Assembly: GCF_021545785.1 (NCBI RefSeq)
Contig: NZ_CP079801.1
Span: 310,001-374,000 of the forward strand
Length of the DNA: 64,000 bases
From: Halopseudomonas maritima
Lineage (GTDB): Bacteria > Pseudomonadota > Gammaproteobacteria > Pseudomonadales > Pseudomonadaceae
Reading direction: 5' to 3'
How positions within the stretch are numbered: position 1 is the stretch's first letter; each line of letters opens with the position of its first letter. Below are positions 34,003-43,376 of this stretch, piece after piece. Under the pieces are notes generated by a model, which did no database searches, was not told the DNA's origin, and worked only from the letters and a program-made list of their open reading frames with translations. The translations under genes were made by a program, and so were the position numbers.

Positions 34003-37000
34003 TTACTGGCTGCTCCCCCCCTGAATCTCGCGCCACAGTTTGCCCAGACGCTTGCCAGATACCGGCATACGCGTACCAAGCTGCTGGGCAAACAGCGACA
34101 CGCGGTACTCCTCCAGCATCCAGCGCCACTCATCCAGCCGGGCATCCCAGCGTCCTTCTTTCTGCCAGCGCTCGCTCAGAGCCTGATATTGCTGCCACAA
34201 CCCTTGCAGCTCATCGGTCCAGGCGCGGTCCCGCGGCACCTGCCCCGGCAGCTTGTCCAGGCGCTGCTCGATGGCGCTGAGATAACGCGGATACTGGCTC
34301 AGCCATTCGCCGGGCACAGCTCGGGCAAAGCCGGGATAGATCAGGTGGTTCAGCTGTTCACGCACATCGTTCATTGCCAGCGCGTGGGCCAATTCCACCT
34401 TGCCCTTGAAGCGCTTGCGCAGCCCGTGCCATTGCTTGAGTATCGCCAAAACCTGTTTAGCCAGCTCCTCGCAAGCCGGCACCCAGTCAGCACGGCCTGC
34501 CGCAAGGCGCGCACCAAGCGTTTGCGCATCACGCGGCAGGGGCGCGTCCGCCGGCAAAAACACCCGATCTATCGCTCCCAGCAGCACGTCGTCGGTCAAC
34601 TGCTTCTGGGTGCCCAGATCGCGGTAGTAGATAGCCGCGTCCTTGATGGCAGTCAGCTTCTGACGTAAATAGCGCGCTTGCTCGTTGAGCTGCGGGCTTT
34701 GCAGCAGCAGACGCTGCAGACCAAGGCGGTGCTCGCGCTGGGCCAGCTGCGGTACATCAAACAGCTGCTCGACCACCTCTTCGCCCTGCTCCACCCAGGC
34801 CGGGTAAAAGTTGACCGCGATACCCGCCTGCTTGCGCACCAGCGTCTCTGGCAGCGTATAGCTACCCGGCGCCTCGCTGGGAGCGCTTTGCTCCGGCTGC
34901 TCCACCGGCGCTGCCTGCAGCGGCAGGCCCTCAATCTGGGCACAGAGCGCGCTGTAATCGCGCCCGGCGCAAATCGGTTTGCCGGCCGCATCCACCACTT
35001 CGATGCGCATGCGCAGGTGGTCTTCCAGCTCGGTATCGCTCCAGGCGTCATCGTCCAGCCGCACGCCGGTCATGCGCGTCAGCTCACGGCCAAGTGCCTG
35101 GGTCAGGCTACCATCGGCAAAGGGCATGCGCTCCAGCGCAGCGCGCACAAAGTCAGGCACCGGCACAAAGTTCTTGCGAATAGCCTTGGGCAACGCGCGT
35201 ACCAGCGCCACGCACTTGTCGAACAGCAGGCCCGGCACCAGCCAGTCCAGGCGCTGCGGGTCGATGCGGCGCAGCAAGGATGCTGGAATGCGCACGGTCA
35301 CGCCGTCCGCTTCATGGTTGGGCTCAAAGTGATAGCTCAGCGGCAGCGCCACCGACTCCCAACGCAGCACGTCCGGGTACAGCTGGGCGCTAACGTCACT
35401 GGCCTCGCGCTGCAGCAGATCATCGCGGGTCATGTGCAGCAGCTTGGGCTCTTTCTCGCTGCTGCGCTTGAGCCAGCGCTCAAAGCTCGCCAACTGGTAG
35501 ATGTTGTCCGGGATGCGCTGATCAAAGAAGCGATACAGGGTTTCGTCATCTACCACGATATCGCGCTTGCGGGCCTTGGCTTCCAATTCATCCAACTGAG
35601 CCAACAGGTGCTGATTAGCCTTGTTGAACGCCGCACGGCCATGCCACTCGCCACCCACCAGTGCCTGGCGGATAAACAACTCACGCGAGGTGACCGGGTC
35701 AATCGGGCCAAAGTGCACCTTGCGCCGCGGTACGATGATCAGCCCGTACAGCGACACCTGCTCAAAGGCCACCACCTGACCGCGCTTTTTCTCCCAATGC
35801 GGCTCACTGTGGCTGGTCTTGACCAGGTGCCCGGCCAGTGGCTCAACCCAGGTCGGATCAATCTTGGCGGCCAGGCGACCATAGAGGCGCCGGGTTTCGG
35901 TCAGCTCAGCCACCATGACCCAGGCAGGCTTCTTCTTCGCCAACCCGGAGGATGGATGCAGCAAAAAGCGGCGCTGGCGCGCGCCCAGAAAATCGCCCTC
36001 TTCGGTCTTGTTACCCAGGTGGCTGAGCAAGCCGGCCAGCAACGCCTTGTGGACCGGCTCATGGGAGGCCGGCTGGCGGTTCTCTTCCAATCCCAGGTCG
36101 CGGCAGGTCAGACGGATCTGGCGATGGGTTTCGCGCCACTCGCGCAGGCGCAGGTAGTTGAGAAAGTTACGCCGGCACCAGCTGCGCAGCTGGCTTTGCG
36201 TCAGCGCCTGGCGCTGGGCCTCAAAACCGTTCCACAGGTTGAGAAAAGCGACAAAATCGGTGCCCTCCTCATTCCATTGGGCGTGCGCCTGATCAGCCGC
36301 CTGCTGCTTTTCCAGCGGGCGCTCGCGCGGGTCCTGCACGGCCAGTGCCGAGGCAATCACGGTGATCTCGGCCAGCGATTGCTGGGCAGCGCCCTCCAGC
36401 AGCATACGGCCAATACGCGGGTCGACCGGCAGGCGCGCCAGTTGGCGGCCGATATCGGTCATCGCACCGCTGCGCTCCACCGCTCCCAGCTCCTGCAGCA
36501 GGGTAAAGCCGTCGCTGATCGCGCGCCCGTCCGGCGGCTCGATAAACGGAAAGTCCTCAATCCGGCCCAGACGCAAATGCAGCATCTGCAGAATCACCGA
36601 GGCCAGGTTGGTGCGACGAATTTCCGGGTCGGTAAACTCCGGCCGGCCGTTAAAGTCATCCTCGCTGTACAAACGCACGCAGATACCGGGCGCCACCCGG
36701 CCGCAGCGGCCCTTGCGCTGATTGGCGCTGGCCTGCGACACCGCCTCCACGGGCAGCCTCTGCACCTTGGAGCGCGGGCTGTAGCGGCTGATACGCGCCT
36801 CACCCGGATCAATCACATAGACGATACCCGGCACCGTCAGCGAGGTTTCCGCCACGTTGGTGGCCAGCACCACGCGCCGTCCAGCGTGGGAGGCAAAGAT
36901 CTTCTGCTGCTCGGCGGCGGACAGCCGCGCATACAGCGGCAAGATTTCGGTGTGTTTGAGATTGGCCTTGCGCAGATACTCGGCGGTGTCGCGAATCTCC

Positions 37001-37911
37001 CGCTCGCCCGGCAGGAATACCAGCACATCACCCGGCGTCTTGCTCTGGCTGCGCTCAAACTGCTGAATCTCGCTCAGCGCGGCGACGATGCCCTGGTCAA
37101 TGCTCAGGTCGTCCTCAACGGTATTACCTTCCTCATCGCGCTCGGCACTGAGCGGTCGATACCAGACATCCACCGGGTAGGTACGACCGGACACCTCGAT
37201 CACCGGCGCCTTGTCAAAGTGCGCGGAGAAGCGTTCCAGGTCGATGGTCGCCGAGGTAATAATGACCTTGAGATCAGGACGTTTGGGCAGAATGGTTTTG
37301 AGGTAGCCGAGCAGAAAATCGATGTTCAGGCTGCGCTCGTGGGCCTCATCGATAATCAGCGTGTCGTAGCGGTTGAGGTAGCGGTCGTGCTGGGTTTCGG
37401 CCAGCAGGATACCGTCGGTCATCAGCTTGATCAGCGAGCGCTCGGAGGTCTGATCGGTAAAGCGCACCTGATAGCCAACCAGCTCGCCCAGCGGCGTCTG
37501 CAGCTCTTCGGCAATACGTGATGCCACACTGCGCGCCGCCAGCCGACGCGGCTGGGTGTGACCAATCAGACCATGCGTGCCGCGCCCCAGCTCCAGGCAG
37601 ATCTTGGGTAACTGGGTGGTTTTGCCCGAGCCGGTTTCACCGGCAATCACCACCACCTGATGTTCGGCAATCGCCGCCTTGATCTGCTCGCGCTTGTCAG
37701 CAATCGGCAACGCATCGGGATAGATGATCTTGGGGATCAGCCGCGCCCGTTCAGCCACCCGCTCGCTGGACGCGTTGAAACGCTCCAGCCAGGCCGCCGC
37801 TGCCTTGCCTTGGTCATCGGCCGGCAGCTTTCTGAACTGCTGCTGCAAACGATGACGGTCATTGGCCATGACCTGGCTAAAATCGGGCGCGTTGGCGTTT
37901 TTGGCTGACAT
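34003..37911 (-). CDS. hrpA: ATP-dependent RNA helicase HrpA
   Basis: The 1302-residue protein is full-length HrpA (E. coli about 1300). It has the DEAH-box helicase core: Walker A GETGSGKTTQLPKICLELG, DEAHERSLN, SATID, and QRKGRCGRVAPGICVRLY, followed by the winged-helix/ratchet, OB-fold domains and the long HrpA-specific C-terminal region. It is thought to act on mRNA and stalled ribosomes. The ATG at 37911 is preferred to a frame start 12 codons earlier, which overlaps the fadD1 terminator region. It stands alone between fadD1 and the KAS gene, same strand. Confidence 0.96.
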   Translation of the reverse strand: MSAKNANAPDFSQVMANDRHRLQQQFRKLPADDQGKAAAAWLERFNASSERVAERARLIPKIIYPDALPIADKREQIKAAIAEHQVVVIAGETGSGKTTQLPKICLELGRGTHGLIGHTQPRRLAARSVASRIAEELQTPLGELVGYQVRFTDQTSERSLIKLMTDGILLAETQHDRYLNRYDTLIIDEAHERSLNIDFLLGYLKTILPKRPDLKVIITSATIDLERFSAHFDKAPVIEVSGRTYPVDVWYRPLSAERDEEGNTVEDDLSIDQGIVAALSEIQQFERSQSKTPGDVLVFLPGEREIRDTAEYLRKANLKHTEILPLYARLSAAEQQKIFASHAGRRVVLATNVAETSLTVPGIVYVIDPGEARISRYSPRSKVQRLPVEAVSQASANQRKGRCGRVAPGICVRLYSEDDFNGRPEFTDPEIRRTNLASVILQMLHLRLGRIEDFPFIEPPDGRAISDGFTLLQELGAVERSGAMTDIGRQLARLPVDPRIGRMLLEGAAQQSLAEITVIASALAVQDPRERPLEKQQAADQAHAQWNEEGTDFVAFLNLWNGFEAQRQALTQSQLRSWCRRNFLNYLRLREWRETHRQIRLTCRDLGLEENRQPASHEPVHKALLAGLLSHLGNKTEEGDFLGARQRRFLLHPSSGLAKKKPAWVMVAELTETRRLYGRLAAKIDPTWVEPLAGHLVKTSHSEPHWEKKRGQVVAFEQVSLYGLIIVPRRKVHFGPIDPVTSRELFIRQALVGGEWHGRAAFNKANQHLLAQLDELEAKARKRDIVVDDETLYRFFDQRIPDNIYQLASFERWLKRSSEKEPKLLHMTRDDLLQREASDVSAQLYPDVLRWESVALPLSYHFEPNHEADGVTVRIPASLLRRIDPQRLDWLVPGLLFDKCVALVRALPKAIRKNFVPVPDFVRAALERMPFADGSLTQALGRELTRMTGVRLDDDAWSDTELEDHLRMRIEVVDAAGKPICAGRDYSALCAQIEGLPLQAAPVEQPEQSAPSEAPGSYTLPETLVRKQAGIAVNFYPAWVEQGEEVVEQLFDVPQLAQREHRLGLQRLLLQSPQLNEQARYLRQKLTAIKDAAIYYRDLGTQKQLTDDVLLGAIDRVFLPADAPLPRDAQTLGARLAAGRADWVPACEELAKQVLAILKQWHGLRKRFKGKVELAHALAMNDVREQLNHLIYPGFARAVPGEWLSQYPRYLSAIEQRLDKLPGQVPRDRAWTDELQGLWQQYQALSERWQKEGRWDARLDEWRWMLEEYRVSLFAQQLGTRMPVSGKRLGKLWREIQGGSSQ

Positions 37912-37930
37912 ACAGAATCCTGTGGCATGA

Positions 37931-37959
37931 AAAACCCCGCCCGGCAATGCCGGGCGGGG
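37931..37959 (-). terminator. Terminator of fadD1
   Basis: On the minus strand CCCCGCCCGGC-ATT-GCCGGGCGGGG is followed by TTTTTCAT. It ends the fadD1 transcript 36 bases after its stop and lies just before the hrpA start. Confidence 0.85.
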
Positions 37960-37994
37960 CTCTATTGTCGCAAAATCGCGCGGGCTGTTGCAGC

Positions 37995-39683
37995 TTACTG
38001 CTTGCCGAGTTTCTTCAGCTCTTCGTCACGCAGTTCGCGGCGCAGGATCTTGCCGACGTTAGTGGTGGGCAGGCTGTCGCGGAATTCGACGTACTTGGGC
38101 ACCTTGTAGGCTGTCAGGTTGCTACGCATCTGCGCCTTGACGTCCTCTTCGGTCAGACCGGAATCGGCAGTCTTCACCAGGAACACCTTGATCGCCTCAC
38201 CGGACTTCTCATCCGGCACACCAATGGCGGCGCACTGTTGCACACCTGGCAGGGCGGCCATCACGTCTTCCAGCTCGTTGGGATAGACGTTGAAACCGGA
38301 GACCAGAATCATGTCCTTCTTGCGATCCACAATACGCAGGAAGCCGTCCTCCTGGATGATCGCGATATCACCGGTTTTCAACCAGCCTTCAGCATCCAGA
38401 ATCTCGTTGGTAGCTTCCTGGCGCTGCCAGTAGCCCTTCATCACCTGCGGGCCCTTGACGCACAGCTCACCGCGCTCACCCAGCGGCAGCTCGTTGCCGT
38501 CTTCGTCGATCACTTTGCACAGGGTCGAGGGCACCGGAATACCGATGGTGCCGAGCTGGATGTTGCTGATCGGGTTGACGGTGGCAACCGGGCTGGTTTC
38601 GGTCATGCCGAAACCTTCACAGATTTCACAGCCTGTGACCTGCTTCCAGCGCTCGGCGGTCGCCAGCTGCAGCGCCATACCGCCAGACAGAGTGACCTTG
38701 AACTTGCTGAAATCAAGCGCGCGGAAGCTGGCGTCATTGCACAGGGCAACAAACAAGGTGTTCAGGCCAACAAAGCCAGTGAACTTGAACTTGGACAGTT
38801 CTTTGACAAAGGCCGGAATATCACGCGGGTTAGTGATCAGCACGTTGTGGTTGCCACTGACCATCATTGCCATGCAATGGAAGGTGAACGCGTAGATGTG
38901 ATACAGCGGCAGCGGACAGATCACCACTTCTTCGCCGTCCGTCATGTTCGCGCCCATCAACGCCTTGGCCTGCAGCATATTGGCCACCAGGTTACGGTGG
39001 GTCAGCATGGCGCCCTTGGCAACGCCCGTGGTGCCGCCGGTGTACTGCAGCACGGCAATATCGTCGCCCTTGGGCGCAGCTTCGGCCAGCTTGAGACTGC
39101 GGCCCTTGGCCATGGCATCGTTAAAGCGGACCATGCCGGGAATGCTGTAGGGCGGCACCATCTTCTTCAGATACTTGACCGCAGAGTTGATCAGCACGCG
39201 CTTGAGCGGCGGCAGCATGTCACCAACTTCAGTGACAATGACCTGCTTTACGCTGGTCTTGGGCACGACTTCTTCGGCCAGGTGGGCCATGTTGGCCAGA
39301 CATACCAACGCCTTGGCACCGGAGTCGTTGAACTGGTGCTCCATCTCGCGCTTGGTATACAGCGGGTTGGTGTTAACCACTACAAAGCCGGCACGCATGG
39401 CGCCGAACACAGCAATTGGGTACTGCAGCACGTTGGGCATCTGAATGGCGATGCGATCACCCGGCTGCAGACCACTGTTGTGTTGCAGGTAAGCAGCAAA
39501 ATGGCCAGATAAGGTGTAAAGCTCGCCGTAGGTGAGGGTTTTGCCGAGGTTGGTAAAGGCGGGCTTGTTGGCGAACCGTTGACAGGAGTCTTTCAGGACC
39601 GCGAGAACGTTGGGGTATGAATCGGGGTCGATCTCTGAAGAAACGCCCGCCGGGTATTTATCCTTCCAGAAATTTTCAAGCAT
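37995..39683 (-). CDS. fadD1: Long-chain fatty acyl-CoA synthetase FadD1
   Basis: The 562-residue adenylate-forming enzyme has the P-loop-like YTGGTTGVAKGAMLTHRN, the fatty-acyl motif DGWLKTGDIA variant (AEGWLKTGDIAIIQEDGFLRIVDRKKDMI, landmark) and the C-terminal catalytic lysine in TTNVGKILRRELR. It activates fatty acids with ATP and CoA at the inner membrane for beta-oxidation. A close paralogue, fadD2, lies 230 bases upstream on the same strand, as PA3299/PA3300 in P. aeruginosa. A strong terminator follows. Which chain lengths each paralogue prefers cannot be read here. Confidence 0.94.
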   Translation of the reverse strand: MLENFWKDKYPAGVSSEIDPDSYPNVLAVLKDSCQRFANKPAFTNLGKTLTYGELYTLSGHFAAYLQHNSGLQPGDRIAIQMPNVLQYPIAVFGAMRAGFVVVNTNPLYTKREMEHQFNDSGAKALVCLANMAHLAEEVVPKTSVKQVIVTEVGDMLPPLKRVLINSAVKYLKKMVPPYSIPGMVRFNDAMAKGRSLKLAEAAPKGDDIAVLQYTGGTTGVAKGAMLTHRNLVANMLQAKALMGANMTDGEEVVICPLPLYHIYAFTFHCMAMMVSGNHNVLITNPRDIPAFVKELSKFKFTGFVGLNTLFVALCNDASFRALDFSKFKVTLSGGMALQLATAERWKQVTGCEICEGFGMTETSPVATVNPISNIQLGTIGIPVPSTLCKVIDEDGNELPLGERGELCVKGPQVMKGYWQRQEATNEILDAEGWLKTGDIAIIQEDGFLRIVDRKKDMILVSGFNVYPNELEDVMAALPGVQQCAAIGVPDEKSGEAIKVFLVKTADSGLTEEDVKAQMRSNLTAYKVPKYVEFRDSLPTTNVGKILRRELRDEELKKLGKQ

Positions 39684-39913
39684 CTAGCCTGCTCCTGAGT
39701 CTGCTGCAGTGGGTACGCTGCTGTCTTATCGTTAGGTGCCTTTGGCACTCTTTATGTCGGTCCTGAAACGCCCTTTGCAGGCGCTTCACGGAAAGCAAAG
39801 TGCTCGAAGACTAGCAGCTTTTACACAGGCAAACCAGCACCCCGGACCGGGCTCCGGAGCGCGTCAGGGCTGGCGTTGCGGGTGACTGCAAGGTCACCCG
39901 CAAACCTTTGCGG

Positions 39914-41599
39914 TCACTCGTCGCGCAGTTCGCGGCGCAGGATTTTACCCACAGCAGACATGGGCAGAGACTCGCGAATCTCGTACTGCTTGGGCACCTT
40001 GTAACCGGTGAAGTTGGCGCGGCAATACTCCTTCAGCTCGTCGACGGTCAGGCTCTTGTCATTGGCCACAACGAACAACTTGACCGCCTCGCCGGACTTC
40101 TCGTCGGGAATACCGATTGCCGCTGCGTTGGCGACCTTCGGGTGCGCGGCAACCACGTCCTCGATCTCGTTGGGGTAGACGTTGAAACCGGAAACGATAA
40201 TCAGGTCCTTAATGCGATCCACGATGGAGACAAAGCCGTCCTCGTCAATCACAGCCACGTCACCGGTGCGGAACCAACCCTCTGCATCCAAGACCTCATC
40301 GGTCGCTTCCGGGCGATTCCAGTACCCCTTCATCACCTGCGGGCCCTTGACGCACAGCTCACCGCGCTCGCCAATGCCCTGCTCCACGCCATTCTCGTCG
40401 ATCACTTTCAGCGAGGTACCCGGCGCCGGCAGACCGACCGATCCGATACGCGCCAGGCCGTCTCCAGGGCTGGAGGTGACTACCGGGGAGCACTCGGTCA
40501 GGCCGTAGCCTTCACCAATACGGCAGCCCGTGCGCTTTTCCCAGCGCTCGGCCGTTGCCTTGACCAGCGCGGTGCCGCCGGAACCAGTGCTCTTGAGACG
40601 AGAGAAGTCGAGTTTGTCGAAGTCCGGGTGCTCCATCAGCGCCACAAACAGGGTGTTCAGGCCCACCACCGAGGAAAACTGCCACTTTTTCAGCTCGGCA
40701 ATAAAGCCCGGGATGTCACGCGGATTGGTGATCAGTACGTTATGGTGACCGGCGATCATCATGCACATGCAGTTAACGGTGAAGGCAAAGATGTGGTACA
40801 GCGGCAACGGCGCGATAATCACCTCACCCGGCTCACCGGCGAGGGTTTTGCCCTCACGGTCAACCTGCTGCATGTTGGCGTGAACCTGCAACATGTTGGC
40901 CACCAGGTTGCCGTGGGTCAGCATGGCGCCCTTGGCGACGCCCGTAGTGCCGCCGGTGTATTGCAACACGGCAACGTCTTCCAGGCTGCGGGTGACGGCG
41001 GTCGGGCGCTGGCCCTTGCTACGCTTGAGCGCCGCCTTGAACGGCACCGCCTGGGGCAGCGAGTAGCTCGGCACCATCTTCTTGACGTGCTTGACCGCCG
41101 CGTTGATCAACGTGCCCTTGAGACCCGGCAACAGATCGCCCAGCCGCGCCTCAAAGAGAAACTCGATTTCGGTATCCGGCAATACCTGCTCTACCAGATG
41201 ACCAAACATGTTCATGTAGATAAGCGCCTTGGCACCGGAGTCCTTGAACTGGTGACGCATTTCACGGGCGGTGTACAGCGGGTTGGTGTTGACGACCACC
41301 AGGCCGGCGCGCATGGCACCAAACACCGCAATGGGGAACTGCAACACATTGGGCATCTGAATAGCGATGCGGTCACCGGGTTGCAGGCTGGTGTGCTGCT
41401 GCAGGTAGGTAGCAAAAGCAGCGGAGTAGCGATCCAGATCCGCGTAGGTCAGGGTTACGCCCATGTTGCTGAATGCCGGCAGCTGAGCGTGTTTGACACA
41501 GGCCTGGTTGAATACATCGATAATCGAGCTGTACTGGCTCAGATCGATATCATTCGGAATACCCTGCGGCCGCTTGTCCGCCCAGAAAGACGCATCCAT
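39914..41599 (-). CDS. fadD2: Long-chain fatty acyl-CoA synthetase FadD2
   Basis: This 561-residue paralogue of fadD1 has YTGGTTGVAKGAMLTHGN, GYGLTECSPVV, AEGWFRTGDVA and the terminal SAVGKILRRELRDE. Its N-terminus (MDASFWADKRPQGIPNDIDL) is closer to the FadD2 type. It activates fatty acids to acyl-CoA. It is divergent from the lysophospholipase-phaJ1 pair across a 228-base promoter region with an inverted repeat. A GCGGGTGAC hairpin lies between it and fadD1 (about 39864-39892) without a long T-run, so partial read-through into fadD1 is possible. Confidence 0.94.
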   Translation of the reverse strand: MDASFWADKRPQGIPNDIDLSQYSSIIDVFNQACVKHAQLPAFSNMGVTLTYADLDRYSAAFATYLQQHTSLQPGDRIAIQMPNVLQFPIAVFGAMRAGLVVVNTNPLYTAREMRHQFKDSGAKALIYMNMFGHLVEQVLPDTEIEFLFEARLGDLLPGLKGTLINAAVKHVKKMVPSYSLPQAVPFKAALKRSKGQRPTAVTRSLEDVAVLQYTGGTTGVAKGAMLTHGNLVANMLQVHANMQQVDREGKTLAGEPGEVIIAPLPLYHIFAFTVNCMCMMIAGHHNVLITNPRDIPGFIAELKKWQFSSVVGLNTLFVALMEHPDFDKLDFSRLKSTGSGGTALVKATAERWEKRTGCRIGEGYGLTECSPVVTSSPGDGLARIGSVGLPAPGTSLKVIDENGVEQGIGERGELCVKGPQVMKGYWNRPEATDEVLDAEGWFRTGDVAVIDEDGFVSIVDRIKDLIIVSGFNVYPNEIEDVVAAHPKVANAAAIGIPDEKSGEAVKLFVVANDKSLTVDELKEYCRANFTGYKVPKQYEIRESLPMSAVGKILRRELRDE

Positions 41600-41712
41600 C
41601 TTGTTCTCCTTTTCCCCGTTGTGCTTGTTCTTGTTCCGGCGTTGGCCGGCGGCCCTCGTGGGAGCCAGTTACTAGCATGCTAGCGTGACATAAACCTATC
41701 AGGCGTCGAGGT

Positions 41713-41735
41713 AAACACAAAACCCCGGAGTGTTT
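41713..41735. promoter_or_regulatory. Inverted repeat in the fadD2/hydrolase divergent promoter region
   Basis: AAACAC at 41713-41718 and GTGTTT at 41730-41735 are complementary arms with 11 bases between. They lie midway between divergent fadD2 and the hydrolase gene. TetR-type fatty-acid regulators such as PsrA bind GAAAC/GTTTC-like dyads, so this is a plausible but unproven operator. Confidence 0.35.
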
Positions 41736-41827
41736 CATTTGATTTGTGAATGTCGCAGTCTGCGCAGTATGCTGACTCACCACTCACCTGCAGTCATAAC
41801 AACAACACAAACGGGACAAACGCCCAT

Positions 41828-42790
41828 ATGCAGCCTTCCTCCTACCCGCAAACCCTGAGCACCACCGACGGCGCTAACCTGGCTATTCACCAGTGGACAG
41901 CCGACGACACCGCCTGCGCGCAACTGGTCATCTGTCACGGCATGGCCGAGCACGGCGCCCGCTATGCCGCTCTGGCTAAGGCGCTGAATGCCCAGGGCAT
42001 CAGCGTGCAGGCACTGGACCTGCGTGGCCACGGCGCCAGCACCCCCGAGCTGCCGCGCGGCGTACTACCGGCCAGCGCCAGCTGGAGCAGTCTGGTAGCC
42101 GATGTTGCCCTGCTGCTGCAACGCACCAAGGCCGCACACCCTGCTCAACCGGTCATTTTGCTGGGACACAGCATGGGGTCGTATCTGGCGCAGAGCGTCT
42201 TGATCGAGCACAGCGACCTGGTGGACCTGGCCGTGCTCAGCGGCAGCCACGCCCAACCCGCAGCGCTCAGCATGGCCGCAGGCCTGATTGCACGCATCGA
42301 AGGTCTGCTGCGCGGCGCCCAGGCGCCAGCCAAGGTGCTCGATCGACTCTCCTTTGCCCAGTACAACCGCGTCTTCGCTCCCAACCGCACCGCCTTTGAC
42401 TGGCTCAGCCGAGACCACGAGCAAGTTGACCACTATGTGGCCGACCCCCTGTGCGGTTTTGTACTGAGCTGTCACTACTGGCGCTGCCTTGCACAGGCGC
42501 TGGTAAGCATCCAGGTGCCGCAGAAGCTGGCCGCCATACGCCCGGATTTGCCGTTGCTGATTATCGGCGGTGATGCCGACCCCATCAGCGCCGGCGGCGG
42601 TCTGGAGAAACTGCAGCGGCGCTTGCGCGCTGCCGGACTGAGGCAGGTAGAATTGCGGCTTTATCCTGGCGCCCGCCACGAGGTTTTCAACGAGACCAAT
42701 CGAGCCGAGGTTATCGACGACCTTCTCGCGTGGCTGGCCCCTCATCTGACCGCCCTTTCGCAACGGAGCAGCACCCATGCAGAACCTTGA
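41828..42790 (+). CDS. Lysophospholipase / monoacylglycerol lipase-like hydrolase
   Basis: The 320-residue protein is an alpha/beta hydrolase of the serine aminopeptidase S33 (Hydrolase_4) type: VICHGMAEHGARYAALA near the oxyanion hole, LDLRGHGAS, the nucleophile elbow LLGHSMGS, an acid in IGGDADPIS and His in YPGARHEVFNE. Relatives release fatty acids from lysophospholipids or monoglycerides, which suits its position next to two fadD genes. The internal ATG at 41828 gives the family start. Its 3' end overlaps phaJ1 by 14 bases. Confidence 0.88.
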   Translation: MQPSSYPQTLSTTDGANLAIHQWTADDTACAQLVICHGMAEHGARYAALAKALNAQGISVQALDLRGHGASTPELPRGVLPASASWSSLVADVALLLQRTKAAHPAQPVILLGHSMGSYLAQSVLIEHSDLVDLAVLSGSHAQPAALSMAAGLIARIEGLLRGAQAPAKVLDRLSFAQYNRVFAPNRTAFDWLSRDHEQVDHYVADPLCGFVLSCHYWRCLAQALVSIQVPQKLAAIRPDLPLLIIGGDADPISAGGGLEKLQRRLRAAGLRQVELRLYPGARHEVFNETNRAEVIDDLLAWLAPHLTALSQRSSTHAEP

Positions 42791-43247
42791 AAACCGCACC
42801 TACGAAGAATTGGCCATCGGCGAGCGCGCCAGCCTCAGCCACCAGGTAGAAGAACGCGACCTGCTGCTGTTTGCCGCCGTCTCCGGTGACGTCAACCCGG
42901 TGCACCTGGACGAGGAGTTTGCCGCTGCCACCCCGTTCAAGGGGCGCATCGCGCACGGCATGTTCTCCGGCGCACTGATCTCTGCCGCCATCGCCTGCGA
43001 GCTGCCCGGGCCAGGCACCATCTATATCGGTCAGGAACTGAGCTTTCTGCGCCCGGTACGCCTGGGCGATACCGTCACCATCGAGTTGGAAATTCTGGAA
43101 AAGCTGCCGAAGAATCGGGTGAAGATTGCCACCCGCGTGCTCAACCAAGACGGCAAGCAGGTGGTCGACGGCACCGCCACGGTGATGGCGCCGACCGAGA
43201 AAGTCAGCATCCCCCGCCCGCAAGCACCCGCAGTGCAGTTGGGGTAA
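42777..43247 (+). CDS. phaJ1: (R)-specific enoyl-CoA hydratase PhaJ1
   Basis: The 156-residue hot-dog-fold protein has the MaoC hydratase 2 motif: Asp and His in LFAAVSGDVNPVHLDEEFA, followed by GRIAHGMFSGALISAAIA and LPGPGTIYIGQELSF. It hydrates enoyl-CoA to (R)-3-hydroxyacyl-CoA, linking beta-oxidation to polyhydroxyalkanoate synthesis. It closely resembles P. aeruginosa PhaJ1, which has the same neighbours. Overlap with the hydrolase gene implies one operon. Confidence 0.92.
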   Translation: MQNLENRTYEELAIGERASLSHQVEERDLLLFAAVSGDVNPVHLDEEFAAATPFKGRIAHGMFSGALISAAIACELPGPGTIYIGQELSFLRPVRLGDTVTIELEILEKLPKNRVKIATRVLNQDGKQVVDGTATVMAPTEKVSIPRPQAPAVQLG

Positions 43248-43254
43248 GCGGCTT

Positions 43255-43376
43255 GGCCGCAGTGCAAGCTACAAGCAAAAGCTAATGTGCCGAATCAGCC
43301 GCCTCAAGCTAGCCCCTGCAGGGACTGCTTGCGGCTTATAGCTTGCAGCTTGACGCTGCGGCGACGAAGTCGCCGC
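43255..43376. repeat. REP-like inverted repeat between phaJ1 and the VWA gene
   Basis: The 3' junction of the two convergent genes holds interleaved copies of the words CAAGCTACAAGC, GCTTGCGGCTTATAGC and TTGCAGCTTG in opposite orientations, plus GGCGACGAAGTCGCC as a final hairpin. The sequence resembles the intergenic palindromes common in Pseudomonas and probably also ends transcripts from both sides. Confidence 0.5.

Noticed and set aside
34678..37521. 947-codon plus-strand open frame antisense to hrpA
   Set aside because: It is a GC-rich shadow of hrpA, full of His/Gln/Arg without domains; hrpA on the other strand has all helicase motifs.
39860..39895. GCGGGTGAC hairpin between fadD2 and fadD1 as a terminator
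   Set aside because: Stem is perfect but no T-run follows on the minus strand, so it is mentioned only in the fadD2 entry.
39908..41683. 591-codon plus-strand frame antisense to fadD2
   Set aside because: Shadow of fadD2; same composition as the equivalent frame antisense to fadD1.
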